Below are positions 42,791 through 55,399 of a stretch of 64,000 bases of DNA, one piece after another (the stretch's first letter is position 1; every line of letters begins with the position of its first letter). Made by a program: the position numbers and the translations under genes. Under the pieces are notes generated by a model, which was not told the origin of the DNA, made no database searches, and saw nothing but the letters and a program-made list of their open reading frames with translations. Source of the DNA: Agapetus fuscipes (lineage: Eukaryota; Arthropoda; Insecta; Trichoptera; Glossosomatidae); contig OX637342.1 in the NCBI GenBank assembly GCA_951799405.1, forward strand, positions 16,043,298 to 16,107,297. The letters run 5' to 3'.

Positions 42791-43039
42791 AGATAAATTA
42801 AAACACAAAATGTCATTTTCTCATTTTTAAAACAATCCTAGATTGTCATCTTTACCTCTATATGACTTCTTTGTAACAGTATTTTAACGCATTGTAAAAG
42901 ATTCTTATCAAGGTTTTGCATATAAACTATGTATTCACTTTTGTATAATTTAATATAACTTTTTTGAGTAGCATTTTTTAGAAAATGTTTTGGGGTGATT
43001 GTTTATGGAAATAATTTCGATAAGCTTCTTTCTGTCGAT

Positions 43040-43421
43040 CAGGGATGTTATGGATATCTGTATCCGTTACCAAAACTATCGGATATCCAGAGAAAAAATA
43101 TCCATAACTGAAACCGAAACAGATATAAAAGTTTCAGATGGTATTGAAATTATAAATGATGTATTGTTTTTGCATTTTTAAGTGAACAGCCATAACAATC
43201 ACTCGTATGGCTGATTCTTTAACCAAATGATAACCTAGAAATAAAGTCATACAATTTATGTTCTTATTTGTAGGTATTATACTTTGAAAACACTCTAAAA
43301 ATCTAATATCTGTAACCGAAACTATTGGGTATCCAAAATAATTCCATATTTGTATCCGAAACTGAAATAATATTTTTCCAATATCCGTAACAGAAATTTA
43401 ATATCCATAACATCCCTACTG
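43040..43421. mobile_element. hAT-type MITE with CAGGGATG ends
   Basis: It starts CAGGGATGTTATGGATAT and ends ATATCCATAACATCCCTACTG (its last 20 bases TATCCATAACATCCCTACTG). It has many internal 'atatccgtaac' repeats. CAGGGATG ends are typical of hAT nonautonomous elements. No clear 8-bp target duplication is seen. Confidence 0.65.
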
Positions 43422-43454
43422 TAAATGTATTGTAATTAATAAATTATTGTTTAT

Positions 43455-43688
43455 CTAATCTAATCTAATCTAAGCTGCAAAGATATATATCATTTAAGAT
43501 TTATACTAAATGCATTCCCACAAGCAGATATGTATAATTTCGCGCTAACACATGCCGCATGTGGACCTACAATATAAAAACCCAATCTCAAATGAACATA
43601 AGCCTTGCAACTCTTGCCGTCCTTCCCTGAAACAGGGGTTACATTGGCAAAGTGAACCAATTTTTATATTATGGGTGGTCAGTTTATG
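43455..43688 (-). repeat. LINE-R 3'-end copy
   Basis: Minus strand, tail in the (TTAGA)n form at 43457-43472. Confidence 0.88.
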
Positions 43689-43849
43689 ATTTGACAAACA
43701 CCACAATTAGTAAAATTTTAGTTATGTACTTTTTTTATAGTGTTTTTTGTTCCAAAGAAATCCTTTAAAGAGGCTTGTTTGTGACAATGTATGGCTAGTA
43801 TTAAAAGCATATCTTCCATGTTAACGCTATGCCACCCGTGCAAAAAAGG

Positions 43850-44220
43850 CTTGGTAGTTTGGCATGCGTATATTTGAAATAAATCAGCGTTGGTTTGAAC
43901 CCCGACAGGCCTTGTTGATGATAGCTTTGACCGTTAGTTTACAGATGCCATTGGGCAATTACGAATTTAAAAAAAATGTTGAATCTAAATCTAAGCTGCA
44001 AGGATATGTATCATTTGAGATTCATATTAAATGCATTCCCACAAGCAGACACGCATAATTTCGCGCTCACACATGCCGCATGTAGACCTACAATATAAAA
44101 AAACCAATTCTCAAATGGACATAAGCCCTGAAACTCTTGCCGACCTTCCCTGAAACAGGGGTGACATTGGCAAAGTCAACCATTTTTTACAGTATGGGTG
44201 GTCAGCCTCATACCAACCTG
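43850..44220. repeat. SINE family K copy followed by LINE-R 3' end (minus)
   Basis: 43855-43975 (plus) is family K ('gcgttggtttgaaccccgac', 'gttgatgatagctttgacc'). 43984-44220 (minus) is LINE-R with 'ggttggtatgaggctgacca'. Confidence 0.7.
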
Positions 44221-44439
44221 AATCATTCAATCATAATGCTGAATTGCATTCCTCTTCACAAATTTAATGAAATATATTCATTTTCTTTTTATTGATGTTC
44301 TAGACTGTTTCTAAAACTGGCCCATATATTGCACATAAATGTATTTTTAAATTTTTGGATGGCAAAACCATTTTTAATTTTTAAACATTATATATTTGAT
44401 ATAATTTCATTAAAAAGACTTAAATTTTTCCTTTACACT

Positions 44440-44640
44440 TTCATTGTTTCCAATGGACGGAACATTTTTGAATTCGGATCTTTTTTCTCAACGAGCGTCA
44501 GTCTTGTAGGAGATTGCCGCCCTTAGCAACCAATAACAAATTATATGTTGCTTTTTCCCTAGCAACCCGGACGGGTGACAACACAAATTTGCCTATGTCA
44601 ATTCACATGCGGACCTCATCACTCTCAAAATTCAGATAAC
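44440..44640. repeat. Family-L repeat
   Basis: Collinear with 36760-36940: 'acatttttgaattcggatc', 'tccctagcaacccggacggg', 'gtcaattcacatgcggacc'. Confidence 0.6.
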
Positions 44641-45034
44641 ATCTAAGTTCTTTGTACTTTAGAAATAAATAGGTACATTTATAGAAACCGTATTATGTTG
44701 TTGAAGTCAAACTACAAATGAAACGCAATGCAAATGCAACTAAGCTTCACATATAGTGCAACTTTTTTCTACATTATCGAAAGAACTGAACCATTTACTT
44801 TACTGTACTCGCAATCTTTGATATTTTCTCACATTTCATTTCATCAATAAAAAGCTTAGACATAAGATGTTCTCGCATGTAAGATTTAAGAAAAGATCAT
44901 CCTAGTTTTGTATTAAGAATTGAAATGTATGTTCGACCCGAGGTGAATACACAAAGTTGAGACCACATGATATTCTGGTTGACCACCTGTTCTTCTGTTA
45001 GAGGGTGTTGTGCCATCGTCAGTACGATATTCGA

Positions 45035-45135
45035 TCATCTTATTCTTCTTCTTCTTCTTATACAGCCATCTCCATCCACTGCTGGACATAGGCCTCCCCC
45101 ATAACTCTCCATCCATCTCTGTCTTGCGCTTTTTG
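45035..45135 (-). repeat. Dispersed LINE-derived fragment
   Basis: 'ctccatccactgctggacat' and 'aggcctcccccataactctc' form a sequence widespread in arthropod genomes as part of non-LTR elements. Only about 100 bp is present. Confidence 0.5.
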
Positions 45136-45624
45136 AATCCAATTTTATCATCTTATTGTCTTGATTTATTCCATGGACACATAGTATAGTGGACCTGAAA
45201 CTAGTTGACTGCACTGAAGTAAAGTATAAAACACAAATATCTGCCAGATCTGTCAAACACAACAGTGCTATAAACATACAAAATATTCTATGTTTTCTTG
45301 CTTTCTCCATCTGGTGTTTTGATACCCAATAATTACACTTTTTTATGTTACAATGTTACAATTCTTTGAAAAATGTTGAATTTACTGACAATACAATTAA
45401 AATATGTGCGCACAACGTTGGCACAGAGATGAAATTTAGTAATACCAACTTTGTGGTGAAATTTTCTAGCATCTCTCAAGCTTCTCTGTTTAGAACGAAG
45501 TCACACTGAGATCATCTTTGTTCTCTTTCTAACTAATGAGAATTTGTGTTCAAACGGATATAGCATGTATTGGTGTTAAAATATATTTGAGTCCATTATA
45601 TTATTTTCTGAATGGTTCTAAATG

Positions 45625-45890
45625 TAAATCTAAGCTGCAAAGATTTGTATCATCTGAGATTCATATTAAATGCATTCCCACAAGCAGACACACATAATTT
45701 CACGCTCACACATGCCGCATGTTGACCTAGAGTATAAAAAACCCAATCTCAAATGAACATAAGTCCTGCAACTCTTGCCGACCTTCCCTAAAACAGGGGT
45801 GACATTGGCAAAGTGAACCATTTTCTACAGCATGGGTGGTCAGCCGCATACCAACCTATAAGTCAAGGAACATACTCAACAAATTACGTA
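45625..45890 (-). repeat. LINE-R 3'-end copy
   Basis: Nearly complete on the minus strand, from 'gttccttgacttataggttg' to 'tctttgcagcttagatttac'. Confidence 0.88.
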
Positions 45891-46256
45891 TTTAAAATCC
45901 ACAATTCAATTATTATCAATTATTCAAAACAATTAATTTATTCCATAATAATAAAGATAAGCTCTTTGTCATGGTAGCTCTGGTGTTGCCTACAGTGGCA
46001 TATAACGCAACTATGACAGACAGGCGATCAACTTAAGTTATCATGCTTCATACAAGGTTTCTCACCCCTGTGTATCCACCTTGGTTCAAACCCCATTCAC
46101 TGAACTACCTCGGAAAAACATGGGTTGTTTCAAATAACTTCTATACCCGAGTATAAAACATTCTGTAAACTCTCCTCGATCGCATACATGTATGGAAGAC
46201 ACAACAGCAGCTCTTGTGAGTGATTTAGTTTCCATACATATTATCTATTTACATGG
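45891..46256. other. Intergenic DNA, nothing recognised
   Basis: Contains one loose tRNA B-box-like 'ggttcaaaccccattcac' at about 46082, possibly a family K remnant. Confidence 0.35.
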
Positions 46257-46675
46257 GTAAGGCCCGGGATTTTCAAGTATAGTAAAGTTAACTAAAATGC
46301 AATTTTAGCTAAATTTTCATATTATTTCCCTCACCGAATTTCACCAGTAAATATTTAGTTGGCTAACGACTTTCAAGATGGCGTCGTCTTCACTGACATC
46401 AGCTGTTTTTTCTTTTATGTAAGGATACATGAAAATTGTTGCAAACTGAACATTTTTTGTGTCATTTTTCAGCTTAATGAAGGTTAGGCATTTGATTTTT
46501 ATAACTAGTTGTTTGTTTTAGAGCTTTTGAATGGCATTGTAATTATTTCTAAGATTTTGGGGTGGGTCTTGTCATTTCGGTAATTCTCGGTTTTAGTTAA
46601 CTCGAACTGGAGTATTTTGAATAATAGTTAACTAAAATATAACTAAACTGGAAAATACCGGGCCTAAGGGGAGTT
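46257..46675. mobile_element. MITE with AGGCCCGG ends (about 415 bp)
   Basis: TAAGGCCCGGGATTTTCAAG...GTTAACTAAAATGC at the left is inverted at the right (AGTTAACTAAAATATAACTA...GAAAATACCGGGCCTAA). It is noncoding. Confidence 0.75.
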
Positions 46676-47494
46676 AATGAAATGTTTTATATTGGGGGTA
46701 TTGATAGATATCTCTCCATAAGCCCAAATAATATAACACATATGTTAATCAGTACAAAACACATTGAAAGTTAGGTATGCAATAATTATATTTAATTCAG
46801 ACATTCCTTCATGTATTTTAATATTGAAAGGACAGTGTTAGAGTGTGGAATCCATTTTATTTTACGAACCAAAGATATAAACATCTTTCATTGCTGCCAC
46901 CTAGCTCACTTGATATATTTTTAAATGTTTTTATAGAGTAATTTCCAAACCCTCTCCTACCGTCCATTTGAAAAATATTTAGTGCCCAAGTGTAAAACAT
47001 GTGTTCAAACTCAATCCTTGTGTTTTACAAAAAATGTCTAGGAACTTAGTGGCGCTGTTCCAGTTTGCATACATTTTTTTGATAAACGCTGTGATCGATC
47101 TTAACAAAAAGTTTAACATTTGAGGTACAGCATTTAAACTTAAGTATATTTAATTAGTAGCGTGAAAAACAAAAACGAAGGCGAAGAGTTGATGGCTTTT
47201 TTGGAAAAAATTATGGCAGGGTATTTTATTTTCCGTGTGATCTTCTCGACTTTTATTTATATTTTTTAGTTATTAGATATATCTTTGTAGACTTGATTAT
47301 TTTTTTTTTAGTTTTTCTATTTTTGTAAATGATTTCTTTCACTTCGGATTCACTATGTATTCATTCATGATATTTATTACTAACACCATCTTTTTTTGAA
47401 GGAAAGAAGTTACCTGCAATCGTTAATTTTAAGTAAAATATTATAAGGGTCAGTTATTTCATAAATCTTTACTTCTAACTGCAAATAATAGAGA
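46676..47494. other. Intergenic DNA, nothing recognised
   Basis: No exon or repeat identified. Confidence 0.4.
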
Positions 47495-47760
47495 ATAGAA
47501 TTGACTGGTCTAGTGGTAAACGCCATAGACTCGTAATCGGAAGATAATGTGCTAAATTCATAAAAAAATAAACTCTTGAGCTGGGTTAAATTTTTTATCT
47601 ATGTACCTTTATCAAATGCAATCATAAAAGTTCATCCAGCCTTACAGCAACTGGGTATTGCTTGTAAAATTGGCCCTGACTAGCGGCGAACAAGCATGTA
47701 GAGGGCTCTCGATGTGTGGATCACATAAAAACAGCGCTCACCAAATATATAAGCGAGTAT
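47495..47760 (+). repeat. SINE (tRNA-like unit + core + tail A), old copy
   Basis: 'gactggtctagtggtaaacg', 'gttcatccagccttacagca' and 'aaaaacagcgctcacc' in order, with many changes. Confidence 0.65.
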
Positions 47761-48429
47761 TAGTTTAAAACCTGTTTGATTTTCATTGTTAATTTTAAGC
47801 TCCTGTAAAAACTGACCTTTAGTTACAATATTTTAAATATTGTATCGTTCGTAGATGTGTAATTTTGCTTTTATTTAACGCAATGATTTACGTTTGCTTG
47901 ACCTTAAAACTAAATCATTTTGCAGTAATTCACAGACTGCATGTTTTGGATTGGTTTTACCATTTACTTGATCTTTTTTCTAACCCTAAACCAATGTATT
48001 GCTCTTTTTCAATTAATAATTTATATCAATAAATAATTTAAATTAACTCATAGTGTTGTTAACAAAAATTGTATAGAATATATTTTTATAACATAAAATA
48101 GTGATGTAAAAGAATATATGAAGAATATATTAAAATGATAATGTGTAGAAAATACTGCTTAATGTAAGTAAAGAATGTTTTATGTAGGATTAAATAAAGG
48201 ATAACAATTAAAGTTGCACTTTTTATTTCTATTTATGCATGTAACAAAAATAATATTATCCAAACTTAAAAATATATTTACAAAAGTACATCACAAGATT
48301 GATTTTTTGGTTAAAAAACATAAAAATACATACATGGAAAAATACAAACAAAATGGACATAATTACTCTTCAAAAAAGTTTTATTTAGATACAATAATAC
48401 TACACTATCTCCACAAATTCAATAATATA
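47761..48429. other. Intergenic DNA, nothing recognised
   Basis: Very AT-rich; no supported feature. Confidence 0.4.
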
Positions 48430-48665
48430 TCGCCACCTTAAAGGTAAAACTGAATAAGTGCTGATTCACTGATTTGAGAAATCATGGATGAAACATTTTA
48501 TTGCGAGTAACTTCTCATAGTAAGTGCACAAATCAAAGATAAGTGCTCATGACAAACTTCTTCACTACAGGATTTTCACACTTTTTAGTGTTTTTTCTCT
48601 CGTAGGAAATAGGAAAAAATGTGCATTTATCTGACAAACATTTATATGTCATTTATTCAATGTTA
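48430..48665. mobile_element. MITE family E, copy 3
   Basis: CCTTAAAGGTAAAACTGAAT start, body 'cttctcatagtaagtgcac', 'tcacactttttagtgt' and a degraded right end 'catttattcaatgttac'. Confidence 0.8.
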
Positions 48666-49494
48666 CAACATATTTTTTGTGTTAAATTTTCAGTACTGAA
48701 GAAATGAATCATTTTATGACAGAATTAAAAAGTATTTTTTTTAGTTTGCCTTGAAATAAACGTTTGTATATATTGACTAATAAAAATTACTTATGTGATG
48801 CAATAATAACTATACCTCTGTTTTTAAACTTGGCATGACTTTTAGTATGAAAGATTTCACAGTGAATAAGCTACTCCAAGTTTAAGAGTCTAACAAACTC
48901 TGTCCGATAAGTCATATGTTCTTTTTTCTATCCGGTGCCGGATCAGAAGTCTAGTAGTGCAAGGGAATGTATGAAAGCTTTCACACGAATTGTCCAGCTA
49001 ACCAATCCCAAATCATAGACAAACCGGACAGAATTTGTGCTGTGTGAAAAGGACGTTGAGGTAGAGCTTAATATGGATTTGATGACTGCAGAAAGGTCAG
49101 GTAAGTAAGAGGACGAAGGAAATATAACCTTAAAAAATTAGTGTCATTGTAAACACTGAAATACATTTATTCCTATTGGAGTAAAAAACCTGTTATATAG
49201 ATGGAAATCCTCTAAAATTGGTTACTAAATATATTTTTAAATTAATGGCAAGCTAGTTAAACAAAGAAGATGGCATGAAATATTTTTTTATCAGATTACA
49301 CAACATGATCAAAGTCCTAATCATAATAAGTAGGTAGGGGTTCAATGGAGTCAATACATTCAAAATTTTCTTCATGGGTGTGGTCATAGGTCTGTGTGAC
49401 TAAGGTCCTTAGCTACCAAAAACAAAATGTAGAATCCTCTTTAGTTAACAACCTGAAATGATGCTACACATCCCCACAAATAAAAAAATAAAAT

Positions 49495-49560
49495 TTTATA
49501 TGAACATGAACCCTACAACTTTTCCAACCTTTCTTGAATCAGGGGTGACATTGGCAAAAG
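49495..49560 (-). repeat. LINE-R fragment
   Basis: The minus strand has 'tttgccaatgtcacccctga' and 'caagaaaggttggaaaagtt', then stops. Confidence 0.6.
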
Positions 49561-49719
49561 TATCATTATTGACATAGATATACAGATATATACATAGATA
49601 TACATAGATTTCTGATAAACTGATTCTGGAAGAGTTCAATATTTTGGTGTAAAAATAAATGCGGAGTGGGCTTAACAACACAAATTACAAGTTTGAACTT
49701 CCTTTTTGGCAGGCAAACA

Positions 49720-49835
49720 ACACACTTGTACAGGACTACGGTCCTTAGCGACCAATAACAAGATATTTGTTTGCAACTCAGCCGAGTTACAACACAATTT
49801 TTTACATGAATTTGTGTGGGGATCTCATTTCATTG
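49720..49835. repeat. Family-L fragment
   Basis: 'ggtccttagcgaccaataac' and 'gaatttgtgtggggatctca', near the TM2D2 3' end. Confidence 0.45.
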
Positions 49836-49891
49836 TGTGAAGTATTTACAATTTACATGGATATGTGATCCAGCAGACGGATATGAGGGCT

Positions 49892-50437
49892 TCACACATA
49901 TGGATTCCAGTTGCTTCCATCTTCAGGATGCAGACTGTTGGTAATGAGGAGGATGATGTCCACCACCCACCAGATCCCGACTCCGCCCAGCGTCAACAAT
50001 TTCCCGACCGCGGTCCCCGTCTGACCCAAACAAAACCTGTCCATCCCAAGAAACCCAAGCAAGATGCTGTAAATAAGCGTCGTAGTAAAGTACTGATTGG
50101 AATATTTAATGCAAGGAAAGCCATCTTTTAAAAACGTCCTCGGACCGTCACACTCAATGTCTGGCAACACAGTACACGACACTTTAGTTTTCTCCACGTT
50201 TTCGTATCGCACTCCTCCGAACTTGATGCAGCCATGTCCGGCCACTTCTTTGGACGTCTTGTTCCCTTTGTGGTCGATGGGGGAGTCGCATTCTATAAAC
50301 TCCATAGGCAGAAAGTTGCATTTCACAAGCGGACCTCGCGGGTCGTATGAACTGTTCCGCGGAGGGTCACTTACCAATGCTCCACTGATGGCAACTAGTT
50401 TTAAAAGTCCTATTATTATTAAAGATCTCAAAATCAT
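49892..50437 (-). CDS. TM2D2: TM2 domain-containing protein 2 (TM2D2), single exon
   Basis: This is a 181-residue protein with no intron. Residues 1-20 form a hydrophobic signal peptide. Residues 37-110 are a Cys-rich extracellular part (EFIECDSPIDHKGN, GHGCIKFGG, SCTVLPDIECDGPRTF, PCIKYSNQYF). The TM2 domain (about 116-172) has two membrane helices around the conserved DRF motif (133-135 in GMDRFCLG), then LTLGGVGIWWVVDIILLIT and the typical C-terminal DGSNW. Sequence and order match TM2D2 (Drosophila amaretto); TM2D proteins are linked to Notch signalling in flies. The start gives a proper signal peptide. It is divergent from the SLC16-like gene, 470 bp apart. Lack of introns could mean natural compaction or an old retrocopy; the frame is fully intact. 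Confidence 0.92.
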   Translation of the reverse strand: MILRSLIIIGLLKLVAISGALVSDPPRNSSYDPRGPLVKCNFLPMEFIECDSPIDHKGNKTSKEVAGHGCIKFGGVRYENVEKTKVSCTVLPDIECDGPRTFLKDGFPCIKYSNQYFTTTLIYSILLGFLGMDRFCLGQTGTAVGKLLTLGGVGIWWVVDIILLITNSLHPEDGSNWNPYV

Positions 50438-50907
50438 TTTTGATGCACAATATTATCACATAAACATTTGACGCAAAGTTCTTTCTCTTTGATCAAACAT
50501 TACGAAATTTGTAAACGTCAAATGTCAAATTTAAGAATGACAAGTGAGGCAAGCCCTATAAATAAATCAATTCAAGTAGGTATATTATTTAGATACCTAC
50601 CTTAGATTAAAAAAAAATACTAGATATTTATGATAAATTAAAAATAATGGAGAAAATAACGAAAAAATTTATGTATTCTATTCCAACAGAAAGGTTTGGT
50701 ATAAAGAAGAATAATAAATTTAAGCGGTAAAATCTTGCATTCAAATTCACCACAAGTTTCTATCTTATCTCACTTTCATGAGATAAGAAAGACAAACACT
50801 TCAAAGGATGAAAATAATAGATAATACACACCTTAAATGTTCTATATCCGAAATAATCACACAATATGTAAAATTACTTGTAATCAATTTGTTTTGGCTT
50901 TTGAAAA
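50438..50907. promoter_or_regulatory. Shared 5' region between TM2D2 and the SLC16-like gene
   Basis: 470 bp between two divergent start codons, AT-rich, no clear TATA box. Confidence 0.45.
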
Positions 50908-53588
50908 ATGGCTGCAAATAGTAACGGGAACATTGGAAATCATCAGACTCTGCATATTGATAATGTGGTCTCGTCTCAACCAGAGCTGGGCCCCACACCA
51001 CCAGATGGGGGATATGGGTGGATTATATTATTTGGTGCAATTGTAACACAGGTCACCATTCCCAGTATATTTGCGTCATATGGAGTTTTAATTTTGTTCC
51101 TCAATTTACAAGAAGACTACGAGGATAATGAAAAGTTTCATCTCTGGGACAAGACGATAGTGCTAGTGCCGATATTAATAACAGTGTTTTGGTTGTTGTT
51201 TGAGCCATGGAGCCGGACAGTTGTGTTGTTGTTGAATCGACCAAGAGTTGTTTCCATTTCCGGAGTCTTGTTGATTTCTGCTGGACTCATGTTGTCCAAT
51301 TACTCCGCTGAGTCAGATGAGAATGATGTGGTCATCAATGTTTTTTCGGGCATCATTATAGGTAAGCAATAATAATCCATCAAGAAAAGGCTTATTTACT
51401 TACATGCTAACTCCATAATAAAATAGCTCTTTATGTCTTCCACCTGGTTGCTAGGAAAAATAGAAACTAATATTTTGTTTGTTTTTGGTTACTAATGATC
51501 TCAGTGACTCAGAACTGTGACATCACTCTATTGAGGACAAATTCAATGTGGAACTTTGCTCTAACTCCATTCATTGAATTATGACTATCACCTACCACCA
51601 TCTTGGATCAGTAACTTTATTAAAAAAAAAAAAAAAAATTTGAATTTCAACTTAAAATTTTACAATTTTAGGAATGGGCGCATCCTTGACAACGCAGCAA
51701 TCAGATATCCTCTTGAAGCATTACTTCCGGAAGAAGTTAGAAATGATACAAATCATTTACAAAACCAGCGCAGCAATTGGAAATATTCTGGTAACAGTTT
51801 TGATGGGAACACTTTGTATAAGATACGACATAAGCATGAGTCTGATTATTTACGCAGCCATAATTTTACAAAACTGCATAACGTTAGCTGCATACAGTCG
51901 ACCTGTGTACATAACCAAGAGATTACAACAAAACTACAAAGTTTTACACGAAGAAGAAGATGACGATGAAGAAATCTATTCTTCTCGAGTTCAAGTTCAA
52001 ATGAACCACGTCAACGGGGCTTCAGGATCGTATCAGAATACCGACAGAGAAGAAAATGCAGAAGCGACGATTGAAGATAATGATGATGAAAATGTTATTG
52101 GGACATTTAACACTGGCAACACAAGCAGAGAAATTGTTTTACCATCGCCCAATCTTGTGAGGCTAGAATCAAATAGGAATCCTTTCGGGTCTAACTTTAT
52201 CGAGCAGATGGATCGCATAGAACAGTTTGAAGAGCAGCCTCAAGCTCTGTACAGAGAGACCACTGTTGTTAACGACACCCCGGCGAGCGCTTTTGCATTC
52301 GAAGTTCCTCCACCCACCAGCGGGACAATCAGAAGAACTGCCAACACTCAAAAGAACATCGCAATTCTATTAGCCATCTTGAAAGACAGAAAGTTTTACG
52401 CTTACACTTATTTGATGCTGAGCATCAAGTATTCCATTATGATCTTTGGTGTTATTTATCCTCCGTACATATCACAACAAATACCGCACATGGACATCTG
52501 GAATGTCGCAGTTATGGTCACAATTACGTACATCGGAGCTCTGTGCTTGAATATTGTGATGGGATTCTTTTCATTTGCCGTCGACAAAAGAATGGTGATA
52601 AGATTTCTAGGCATCATTGCAGTGCTTGGATTCCTAGGTAAGAATTACATCTAAAAAGTGTACTTGTAGAGTAAATGCCAGAAGAAAAACAAAAAAGAAA
52701 GACTGAGAAAGTATGGCATGGTGAAATTGTGAAAAAATGGAATATGCAGAGTGATTCATTAGTTATAATATAATATTAAATTAAATACTCATAGTAATCG
52801 AATACAAAGTGTTTTTTTCTTTTTATCCCTTAAGATGAACGATTACAAAGATAATGCCTCTACAATCAATAAAATTAAGATGATTTATTTGGCGAGTGCT
52901 GTTTTTGTGTAAATCACACCTCAGTAGCCCTCTGAAATATAACAAAATTTGAGTTATAATAACTACACAGTTATTTTTTTTTACTTGGATATTAGACCAA
53001 CCGTTATAATAGAATTTTTCTCAACGTTTCATTAGCGACGTAGCTAATGTCTTCAGGAAACATTCTCTCTTGACGATGACTGAGGATGAAAATATACAGA
53101 GTGAATTTTACAGAATGAAATACATAAAAAAGTGATGAATACGAATGAATTAAAAAGTAAAGGTAACTCAGCAGACGCTCTGGTTCCTCCCAGCAGAGTT
53201 GATGTGTTTGTTACATACGAGTTAAAGTTAGATTTATCATATTATCAAGGTTATTTCATAAGTCTTATTTATTAAATAGCCTAAGTTCAAACTTCAAATT
53301 GAGAATTTTGTTTTTGCAGGTTTGTCTACAAGCAGGACTCGCAGCTGGCTGATGCTCTGGGGAGTCTTGACAAGTTTTTCAACCACAGGCTTGTACATCG
53401 CTCAGCAGCCAATTTACAACACCATGATGATGGAGTTTGACGCATCCGTCATTTCAATTGCTTCCAATCTGATAGTCGCAGTTCACATACTAGCGATTAT
53501 GTTTATTCACAATTACGAGTATGGATTCTGCTTTGAGCTCGCGGGATTTTTGCAACTCTTAGTTCCAATTGTATCATTTTTCTTATAG
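50908..53588 (+). CDS. Monocarboxylate-transporter-like protein (SLC16/MFS), three exons
   Basis: Exons: 50908-51361, 51672-52637 and 53320-53588. All are GT-AG, both introns in phase 1, giving 562 residues. The N-terminal cytoplasmic stretch ends in PPDGGYGWI (31-39), the signature preceding helix 1 of SLC16 transporters. About twelve hydrophobic helices can be seen, six before and six after a long central loop. That loop holds an acidic run (HEEEDDDEE, about 244-252) and ends near TANTQKNIAILLAI. MCT-family members move lactate, pyruvate or other monocarboxylates with protons. The usual charged residues in helices 1 and 8 are not evident, so this may be an orphan member with a different substrate. 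Family-L debris lies in intron 1; intron 2 holds a tail-A piece (52880-52935) and a Penelope-like fragment. Confidence 0.85.
52880..53210 (-). repeat. SINE tail A piece and Penelope-like fragment in SLC16 intron 2
   Basis: 52935-52880 (minus) is tail A. 53057-53023 (minus) reads CCTGAAGACATTAG, loop CTACGTCG, CTAATGAAACGTT, the altered hammerhead-like core also seen at 38 kb. Confidence 0.55.
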
Positions 53589-54961
53589 GTATTTTTTAGA
53601 AATTCCTTGGGGAGAAACATAGAGTCACTTTACATGTGCATTGTATTTTTGGCTATTTTACCATTTCAGTATATTTCAATATTACAAAATATCTTGACTT
53701 GTTTTTTTCTACAGTTATTGATTTCTTACACTGAGCCCATACTTTTATGATCGTAAATGGCAGAGGTATCTTCAACTTTCGATAACGTACATGTATGCTA
53801 ACCACACTGAGTGACGAAGACTAGTCTACGCATGACAGCTATGTGCCGCCCGTACTCAATGGGATTTTTGAAATATGAGGAACAAAAACATGTTTTCACA
53901 ATTTGATACACACTTTTAATGTACAATAAATTTATAATTAATCAGTTGTTTAATGGATATAAGTACTTATAAATATTTATTTACAATAGGAAAAATAGGC
54001 ATTTCTTTAAAAGTAATTGATTAATAAGACATGAAGGTATTTATATAATCCTTAAAATATTGTAATTTCTAAGGATGATTAATTAATTATATTTACAATA
54101 AATAAATTCATTAATATATTTTGAAAGCTAGCTAATAACCTTAAACATTTAATGTATAATGGAATGTTTTATTACTTTTTTTTATAAATATACTTTTTAT
54201 GTTAAACAATAAGGTGATGATAATTTTAATAAAATAAAATATGACAATATATTTACAGTTAAATGTTATTTAATTTTATAATGACAAACATATGTCAACA
54301 TCAACAAATTTCTCTCATTTTGGACACCCTTTGTTTTATTCAAATAAAAATTGGTAGAAAAATATATTTTCTATACATTTTGGTACCTGTGACTCTTCCG
54401 GAGACAGTGCAAGACTCTATAATACACAAATCTGTCGAGTCAAGTTTGTTATCTTTTCTAAAGATTAACTTTATCAATGGTAATCCCTAATCAGAATATG
54501 CAAACACGTCTGTAAGTTGAGAACACAACTTTACATCAAAACCCAAACATAAAAAAAACATGGGAACTAAAATAGAACCCAAGTGGGTGTATTGATTTTC
54601 ACACATTTTTGGTAAAATGTTATGGATAAATTTAAAAGTACAGTTCTATAATTAGGATACTGATTACAAGTTGATCAACAAGCAGCAAAAATATTTTCCG
54701 AAAAGTCAGTTCGCTTCAAATTCAAATAATAAAAATGGTAAAGAAGTTGTTTTGTACCTTTTTATGGTGACATTAGTGAGTACAAGTGCCATGGTGGTGT
54801 GTCTTATGTATGCTCAAAAGTGCATGCATCCACTATAATTCTGTTTTCGTTGCTCCAGATTTTAAGCAAGTTTTAAAATAATATTTAAATGACAGTAATT
54901 CTAATCTAATCGGAAAAATTACACTAATGGACTGTCTTGATATTTCAAGGGTTATTTACAA
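53589..54961. other. 3' flank of the SLC16-like gene, otherwise nothing recognised
   Basis: Candidate polyadenylation signal AATAAA at 53925-53930. AT-rich with no other supported feature. Confidence 0.4.
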
Positions 54962-55380
54962 TAAACTTGTCAACGACGTTAGCCATGTTGAAAGCACCGG
55001 TTCCCATAGATCACCGAAGTTAAGCAACATTGGGCGTGGTCAGTGCTTGGATGGGTAACCGCTCAGGTACACCGCGTGTCGTTGGCATCTTGGACCGGTC
55101 CGTAGTCCGTAGTGGCAACACTTCAGACTCGTAAATGGAAGGTTGTGGATTCGGATACCGGCGGAGCACAAAAATATACCATTTATATTTCGAATGTGCT
55201 TTTCGCTGGGTTGAAAAATTCATAAACCTTTACCAATGACCGGTCAGTTGAGTATTGGCGCTTTGTAGCGACGACCAAGCTCGTACACCTCTGCGGCACT
55301 ACAACAAGTGTCATAGACCCCTAGAGTCTTTAGAATCTAGGGAGTCTCCCGCACAGGATTTCTTAAAAAAAAAAAAAAAA
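54962..55380 (+). repeat. 5S rRNA-tRNA chimeric SINE with tail B
   Basis: Modules: 5S-like head (54966-55088; GTTGAAAGCACCGGTTCCCA, GATCACCGAAGTTAAGCAAC, CACCGCGTGTCGTTGGCAT), tRNA-like unit (55092-55165), core with a roughly 50-bp internal deletion ('gaccggtcagttgagtattg'), tail B ('cacctctgcggcactacaac', 'agtctcccgcacaggatttc') and an A run of 16. It matches 17600-18058 module for module on the other strand. Confidence 0.92.
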
Positions 55381-55399
55381 CACAATGGAATTTTTTTTT

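Noticed and set aside
48214..48441. Lysine-rich small frame
   Set aside because: It is low-complexity AT-rich DNA and runs into MITE E.
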